Shown here piece after piece: positions 59,539 to 64,000 of a stretch of 64,000 nt of DNA. Made by a program: the position numbers and the translations under genes. The stretch is from JBKBKC01 sp046294265 (lineage in GTDB: Bacteria; Pseudomonadota; Alphaproteobacteria; Rhodobacterales; Rhodobacteraceae): assembly GCA_046294265.1 (NCBI GenBank), contig JBKBKC010000004.1, forward strand, positions 1 through 64,000, given 5' to 3'. How positions within the stretch are numbered: the first letter of the stretch is position 1; each line of letters starts with the position of its first letter. Under the pieces are notes generated by a model. The model worked only from the letters and a program-made list of their open reading frames with translations, made no database searches and was not told the DNA's origin.

Positions 59539-60129
59539 ATGCAGACCACGACTCTCTCTTTTGCCAATCTCCACAACCACGGCGAACTCTTCGCGAATTA
59601 CATGCGCGCTCGGCGCGAATTGTTCATCGTGCACAACAAATGGAACCTGCCCGAGGCCATGGGCATGGAATACGACCAGTATGACACCCCCGCCTCGCGC
59701 TGGGTGGTCGTGCATGACGAGTTGGGCCGCGTGCTTGCGGGCAACCGGCTGACCCCCACCACCACGAAATGCGGCATCTATACCTACATGATCCGCGACG
59801 CGCAGCGGGGCCTTCTGGACACCATCCCCTCCTCACTTCTTTATGACGAGGCGCCGGTGGCCGAGCATGTCTGGGAAAGCTCACGCCTGTTTGTCAGCCA
59901 TGACGTGCCGATGTCGCAGCGCCGCGCGGTCCATGCGCGGCTGGTCGAGGAACTGGGCCGGGCGGCGCGGCGCCTGGGGGCAACGCATTGCCTGACCCTT
60001 CTGAACGCCAACTGGCCGCGCTGGTGCGGGCGCGTGGGGGTGAAGATGGAGGCGATGGGTCCGGTGATGAACATCGAGGCCGTAGATAACCAGGTCGTTT
60101 CGATGGACTTTACCTCCGCACTGCACTGA
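59539..60129 (+). CDS. LuxI-type acyl-homoserine-lactone synthase
   Basis: The 196-residue autoinducer synthase makes an N-acyl-homoserine lactone from S-adenosylmethionine and an acyl carrier. Family residues are seen: the N-terminal RRELF with a following Trp (NKWNLPEAMGMEYDQYDTP), RWVVVHDELGRVLAGNRLTPTT, and WESSRLFVS with the catalytic-type Glu-Ser-Arg. The acyl chain cannot be told from sequence. Co-oriented with luxR; its translation is probably gated by the hairpin that overlaps its ribosome-binding site. Confidence 0.88.
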   Translation: MQTTTLSFANLHNHGELFANYMRARRELFIVHNKWNLPEAMGMEYDQYDTPASRWVVVHDELGRVLAGNRLTPTTTKCGIYTYMIRDAQRGLLDTIPSSLLYDEAPVAEHVWESSRLFVSHDVPMSQRRAVHARLVEELGRAARRLGATHCLTLLNANWPRWCGRVGVKMEAMGPVMNIEAVDNQVVSMDFTSALH

Positions 60130-60334
60130 CGCCCCCGCGCGGGCACCGTGCAGGTGGGTCGCGGTGCCGCGCTTGCGGCGGCGGGCGGGGATAACCCCCG
60201 GACCGCCGCCGACACAGCGGCGCATTATGCGCGACGACCTGGCGCCCCCTCGCCCCGGTCAACGCACGCCGTTGAAAGGCGGCGCTGGCGCTGTTCGCCC
60301 GCGCGCGACACTCCGCCTTTCCCTTTCCTGATCG

Positions 60335-60376
60335 CGCAAATATCCTGCAAGTGTCCGGGGGCGCAAAGCCCACGGC
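60335..60376 (+). repeat. Dispersed intergenic repeat (degraded copy 2)
   Basis: CGCAAATATCC, then GTCCGGGGGCGCAAAGCCC and a GGC end, follow the same plan as the element at 15794-15834 but with a weakened stem. It lies in the 266-base gap between luxI and rarA, which otherwise holds nothing I can identify. Confidence 0.55.
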
Positions 60377-60395
60377 GGCAGCCACAAGGGAAACC

Positions 60396-61709
60396 ATGCC
60401 CGATCTCTTCGACACGGCCCCATCCCCTTCCGCGGCGCCGCGGCCGTTGGCGGACCGCCTGCGCCCCGCAGCTCTGTCGCAGGTGATCGGCCAAGAGCAT
60501 GTGCTGGGCCCGGAGGGGCCGCTGGGCGCGATGCTGGCGGCGGGATCGCTGGGGTCGGTGATCCTCTGGGGGCCGCCCGGCGTGGGAAAGACCACCATCG
60601 CGCGCCTGCTGGCCGAGGAGACAGACCGCATTTTTGTCCAGATCAGCGCGATCTTCACCGGCGTGTCCGATCTGCGCAAGGTGTTCGAGGTGGCGCGATT
60701 TCGGCGCGGCAACGGGCAGGGCACACTCCTGTTCGTGGATGAGATCCACCGTTTCAACAAGGCACAGCAGGACGGGTTCCTGCCCCATATGGAGGATGGC
60801 ACGATCCTGCTGGTGGGGGCCACGACCGAGAACCCGTCGTTCGAGCTGAACGCCGCCCTTCTCAGCCGCGCACAGGTGATCGTGCTGGAGCGGTTGTCCC
60901 TGGTCGATCTGGAGCGTCTGGCGCAGCGGGCGGAAGCCGACCTGGGCCGCGTGCTGCCGCTCACCGGCGAGGCGCGCGAGGCGATGCTGGAGATGGCGGA
61001 TGGAGATGGCCGGGCGCTGTTGAACCTGATCGAGCAGGTGGCGGCATGGAAGGTGCCCGCCCCCCTCGACCGCGCTGCACTGGCCGCCCGGCTGCAACGG
61101 CGTGCGGCGAAGTATGACAAATCGGGAGAGGAGCATTACAACCTGATCTCCGCGCTGCACAAATCGGTGCGCGGCTCCGACCCCGATGCCGCCCTCTACT
61201 GGTTCGCCCGGATGCTGGAGGGGGGCGAGGATCCGCGGTTCCTCGCCCGCCGCATCACCCGCATGGCGGTCGAGGATATCGGGCTGGCCGATCCGCAGGC
61301 GCAGGAGGTCTGTCTGGCGGGCTGGCAGACCTATGAGCGGCTGGGCTCGCCCGAGGGCGAGCTGGCGCTGGCGCAGGCGGTGGTCTATCTGGCGCTCGCG
61401 CCCAAATCCAACGCGGTCTATGTCGCCTACAAGGCCGCGCGGGCGGCCGCGCGCGACACCGGCAGCCTGCCGCCCCCCCTGCACATCCGAAACGCACCCA
61501 CCGGACTGATGAAGGACCTCGGCTATGGCGCGGGCTACGCCTATGACCACGATGCCGAGGACGGGTTTTCCGGGCAGGACTATTTCCCGGAAGGAATGAA
61601 GCGCCCGGTCTGGTATCTACCGCCCGAGCGCGGGTTCGAGCGCGAGTTGAAAAAGCGCGTGGACTGGTTCGCGCGCCAGCGCGAGCGGCGGGCAGGCGGC
61701 GGCGATTGA
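60396..61709 (+). CDS. rarA: Replication-associated recombination protein RarA (MgsA)
   Basis: The 437-residue AAA+ clamp-loader-like ATPase acts at stalled replication forks. It starts with MPDLFDTAP, the short motif that can bind SSB or clamp. It then has PLADRLRPAALSQVIGQEHVLG, Walker A GPPGVGKTT, Walker B LLFVDEIHRFNKAQQD, sensor 1 GATTENPSFELNAALLSR, and the C-terminal KSVRGSDPDAALYWFARML tetramerisation region. The ATG at 60396 follows AAGGGAAAC. Confidence 0.96.
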   Translation: MPDLFDTAPSPSAAPRPLADRLRPAALSQVIGQEHVLGPEGPLGAMLAAGSLGSVILWGPPGVGKTTIARLLAEETDRIFVQISAIFTGVSDLRKVFEVARFRRGNGQGTLLFVDEIHRFNKAQQDGFLPHMEDGTILLVGATTENPSFELNAALLSRAQVIVLERLSLVDLERLAQRAEADLGRVLPLTGEAREAMLEMADGDGRALLNLIEQVAAWKVPAPLDRAALAARLQRRAAKYDKSGEEHYNLISALHKSVRGSDPDAALYWFARMLEGGEDPRFLARRITRMAVEDIGLADPQAQEVCLAGWQTYERLGSPEGELALAQAVVYLALAPKSNAVYVAYKAARAAARDTGSLPPPLHIRNAPTGLMKDLGYGAGYAYDHDAEDGFSGQDYFPEGMKRPVWYLPPERGFERELKKRVDWFARQRERRAGGGD

Positions 61710-61742
61710 CAAGCCTGCCCTAAGGCGACAAGGGAACAGCGC

Positions 61743-62120
61743 ATGACCCAGACCATGATCCTTCTCCAGGTTGCCTTTGGCGGCGCCATCGGTTCGGTGG
61801 CGCGATACCTGATCACCTACGGGGCCTCGCGCGCCTGCCTTCCCGGCTTTCCGGTTGGCACTTTGGCAGTGAATGTGGTGGGGTCCTTTGCCATGGGCAT
61901 CCTCTTTATCCTCATCACGCGCGAGGGACGGTTTTCGCCTTTCGTGCTGACCGGCATCCTTGGCGGCTTTACGACCTTTTCGGCCTTTTCGCTGGATGCC
62001 TTCTGCCTGTGGGAACGCGGGCAGGTGGGCGCAGCGGGGCTGTATGTGGGGCTGTCGGTCGTGCTGTCGCTTGGGGCGCTGGTGGCGGGCGTGATGCTGG
62101 CGCGGGGGGTGCTGTCATGA
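61743..62120 (+). CDS. crcB: Fluoride channel CrcB (Fluc)
   Basis: The 125-residue four-span protein exports fluoride as an antiparallel dimer. GGAIGSVARYLI, GTLAVNVVGSFAMGIL (pore Asn) and GGFTTFSAFSLDAF (the Phe box and Na-site TTFS region) are conserved. No fluoride riboswitch is visible upstream. It overlaps the next gene by four bases. Confidence 0.94.
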   Translation: MTQTMILLQVAFGGAIGSVARYLITYGASRACLPGFPVGTLAVNVVGSFAMGILFILITREGRFSPFVLTGILGGFTTFSAFSLDAFCLWERGQVGAAGLYVGLSVVLSLGALVAGVMLARGVLS

Positions 62121-63163
62121 GCGGCGTGCAGATGCTGACCGTGGCCGAGGAAGAGGGCGAGCAGCGGCTGGACCGCTGGCTGAAGCGCCGCTTTCCCCAG
62201 GTCACGCAAGGGGCGGTGGAAAAGCTCTGCCGCACGGGGCAGCTGCGGCTGGATGGCGGGCGGGTGAAGGCATCGGATCGCGTCGCCCCCGGGCAGGTTG
62301 TGCGCGTGCCGCCGCTGGCCGAGGGGCCGGCACCGGAACGTGCCGCCGACGGGCGGATCAGTGCGGCGGATGAAAAGATGATCCAGGACGCGGTGATATT
62401 CCGCGACCAGCACATGATCGTGCTGAACAAGCCGCCGGGCCTGCCATCCCAGGGCGGCAGCGGGCAGGGCGAGCGGCATGTCGATGGCCTGACGCCCGCG
62501 CTGATGTTCGGCTACAAGGAAAAGCCCAAGCTGGTGCACCGGCTGGACAAGGATACCTCGGGCATCCTGATGCTGGCGCGCACCGACCGGGTGGCGCGCG
62601 CGCTGTCCGAGGCGCTGCGCCACCGCGCGGCGCGCAAGATCTATTGGGCGCTGGTGGCGGGTGTTCCGCATCCGCGGCAGGGATCGGTCAAGTTCGGCCT
62701 GATGAAGGCGCCCGGCCATGGCCGGGGCGGCGAGGGCGAAAAGATGGTTTGTGTGCATCCGGCCAAGATGGCCGAGCACCCGGAGGCGAAGCGCGCCCAG
62801 ACCGACTATTTCACGCTGTGGTTTCTGGGCGCCCGCATGAGCTGGATGGCGCTGGAGCCGGTGACGGGGCGCACGCACCAGTTGCGCGCGCATATGGCCG
62901 AGATCGGGCATCCGATCCTTGGCGACGGCAAGTATGGCGGATCGGGGCAGGATAATGCGGGTGACGGCTGGGGGGCCGGGGCGGGGGGTGAGCTGAGCCG
63001 CAAGCTGCACCTCCATGCCCGCCAGATCAGCATCGAGCATCCGGTGACCAAGGAGGTGATGACCTTCGTGGCCCCCTTGCCCGAGCATATGGCCCGCACC
63101 TGGAAAACGCTGGACTGGAAAGAGGGCGGCGTGCCCGCCGACCCCTTCGCGGCGATCCGCTAG
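62117..63163 (+). CDS. RluA/RluC-family 23S rRNA pseudouridine synthase
   Basis: The 348-residue enzyme has an N-terminal S4 RNA-binding domain (RLDRWLKRRFPQVTQGAVEKLCRTGQLRLDGG). The catalytic domain contains the Asp motif HRLDKDTSGILMLAR, KIYWALVAG, and GRTHQLRAHMAEIGHPILGD. It is closest to RluC, which modifies positions 955, 2504 and 2580 (E. coli numbering); the exact target is inferred. The start overlaps crcB (ATGA), a coupling common in this family of bacteria. Confidence 0.9.
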   Translation: MSGVQMLTVAEEEGEQRLDRWLKRRFPQVTQGAVEKLCRTGQLRLDGGRVKASDRVAPGQVVRVPPLAEGPAPERAADGRISAADEKMIQDAVIFRDQHMIVLNKPPGLPSQGGSGQGERHVDGLTPALMFGYKEKPKLVHRLDKDTSGILMLARTDRVARALSEALRHRAARKIYWALVAGVPHPRQGSVKFGLMKAPGHGRGGEGEKMVCVHPAKMAEHPEAKRAQTDYFTLWFLGARMSWMALEPVTGRTHQLRAHMAEIGHPILGDGKYGGSGQDNAGDGWGAGAGGELSRKLHLHARQISIEHPVTKEVMTFVAPLPEHMARTWKTLDWKEGGVPADPFAAIR

Positions 63164-63167
63164 GGCC

Positions 63168-63887
63168 ATGGCGGCCTGGGCGCTGAAACGGTTCTGGGCC
63201 GAAGCCCGGGCGGCTGAGGTGCCGAGCGGGTTCGCCGTGCATCTCGACGGTCGCCCGGTGCGCACGCCCGCCAAGGCTCCGCTTGTGCTGCCCACTCGCG
63301 CGCTGGCGGAGGCTGTGGCCGCCGAATGGCAGGCGCAGGAGGGCGAGGTTCGCCCCGCGCTGATGCCACTGACGCGGATCGCGCATTCGGCGGTTGACCA
63401 GGTGACGCCGCAGTTCAATGCGGTGGTCGATATGCTGGCGGCCTATGGCGGCACCGACCTGTTGTGTTACCGCGCCGTGGCCCCTGCGGAACTGGTGGCG
63501 CGGCAGGCGGCGGGCTGGGACCCGCTGCTGGCCTGGGCGGCGGATGCGCTGGGGGCGCCCCTGCGCGCCGTGCCGGGGGTGATGCATGTGGCGCAGGAGG
63601 GGGCCAGCCTTGGCGCGCTGGACGGGCGGCTTCGTGCAATGACGGCGTTCGAGCTGTCGGCGGCGCATGATCTGGTTGCGATTCCCGGATCGCTGGTCTT
63701 GGCGCTGGCGGTCAGCGAGGGTCGGTTGACGGCCGATGCGGCCTTTACACTGTCGCGGATCGACGAGACCTGGCAGGCCGAACTGTGGGGCCCAGACGAG
63801 GAAGCGGTCGAATCCGACGCCCTGAAACGCGCGGCCCATGGTCATGCCGCCCGATTCTTGGAATTGTGTCGGGCACAGGATTGCTGA
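63168..63887 (+). CDS. ATP12-family F1-ATPase assembly chaperone
   Basis: The 239-residue protein matches ATP12: KRFWAEARAAEVPSGFAVHLDGRPVRTPAKAPL, LALAVAAEWQAQ-like LAEAVAAEWQAQ, then MPLTRIAHSAVDQV, YGGTDLLCYRA and QAAGWDPLLAWA. In mitochondria ATP12 protects the alpha subunit during F1 assembly; alphaproteobacterial homologues are widespread. In relatives a HAD hydrolase gene often lies between the pseudouridine synthase and this gene, but here they are 4 bases apart. The remaining 113 bases of the window contain only a possible promoter element (TTGACC near 63974). Confidence 0.88.
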   Translation: MAAWALKRFWAEARAAEVPSGFAVHLDGRPVRTPAKAPLVLPTRALAEAVAAEWQAQEGEVRPALMPLTRIAHSAVDQVTPQFNAVVDMLAAYGGTDLLCYRAVAPAELVARQAAGWDPLLAWAADALGAPLRAVPGVMHVAQEGASLGALDGRLRAMTAFELSAAHDLVAIPGSLVLALAVSEGRLTADAAFTLSRIDETWQAELWGPDEEAVESDALKRAAHGHAARFLELCRAQDC

Positions 63888-64000
63888 AATCAGTGGCGGC
63901 CTTGCCCGATCACTGATCAATGGTTGTGCAACTGCCTGATTTGCTGCGATCATCGGAGGCGGCACCAGTTGCTCTTGACCTTTCAAACCGCTTCGGTCGA

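Noticed and set aside
61680..61742. Fluoride riboswitch before crcB
   Set aside because: The gap to rarA is only 33 bases, too short for the aptamer, and no riboswitch core is seen at the end of rarA.

Overview
The window is a 64 kb piece of high-GC chromosome from an alphaproteobacterium, almost certainly a member of the Rhodobacteraceae. The evidence is the uninterrupted secE-nusG-rplKAJL-rpoBC-...-rpsLG-fusA-tuf-rpsJ-...-rplQ run, followed by rarA, crcB, an rluC-type pseudouridine synthase and an ATP12 chaperone. Rhodobacteraceae-style intergenic repeats and paired LacI-regulated sugar-acid genes agree with this. No rRNA, tRNA, CRISPR array or intact insertion sequence was seen. I could not run any search, so family names come from motifs and remembered family features.

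Left accessory part (1-10,340). It opens with a frameshifted remnant of a SNF2-type helicase and an EcoRII-N-domain protein, probably debris of a restriction or defence locus. Next come a large subtilisin-like protease (1602-3818) and a PAP2/vanadium-haloperoxidase-fold protein on the other strand, with overlapping 3' ends. A SARP-like winged-helix/TPR regulator follows. After it comes a two-gene cassette: a lipoprotein with a TbpB-like barrel and a Slam (surface lipoprotein assembly modifier), which together look like a type XI secretion system. A gene-poor stretch (9300-10,340) carries five copies of a 15-bp motif and a decayed minus-strand coding fragment.

Sugar-acid region (10,345-22,572). 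An SDR dehydrogenase, two tandem LacI regulators, and a divergent ABC importer (ATPase, binding protein, two permeases) with a cytochrome b561 are followed by two divergent catabolic units. These are gntK/SDR on the minus strand, and a 2-hydroxyacid dehydrogenase, an L-idonate 5-dehydrogenase and an SMP-30 lactonase on the plus strand. The enzymes fit idonate/ketogluconate/gluconate conversion to 6-phosphogluconate. LacI-like palindromes lie in both divergent promoter regions.

Information-processing core (22,949-58,641). secE, nusG, rplK, rplA, rplJ, rplL, rpoB and rpoC are followed, after a strong terminator, by an EamA transporter. A compact four-gene envelope-lipid set comes next (GT2, LpxB N-terminal-like protein, ArnT-like GT39, PAP2 phosphatase). 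The str, S10, spc and alpha ribosomal operons then run to rplQ. A near-consensus promoter for rpsL lies inside the end of the PAP2 gene. A terminator plus a candidate promoter splits the ribosomal cluster between rplP and rpmC, and another candidate promoter precedes rpsM.

Right end (58,851-64,000). A luxR-luxI quorum-sensing pair sits directly after rplQ. It has a lux-box-like palindrome before luxR and a hairpin that would bury the luxI ribosome-binding site. rarA, crcB, an rluC-like gene and the ATP12 chaperone gene close the window.
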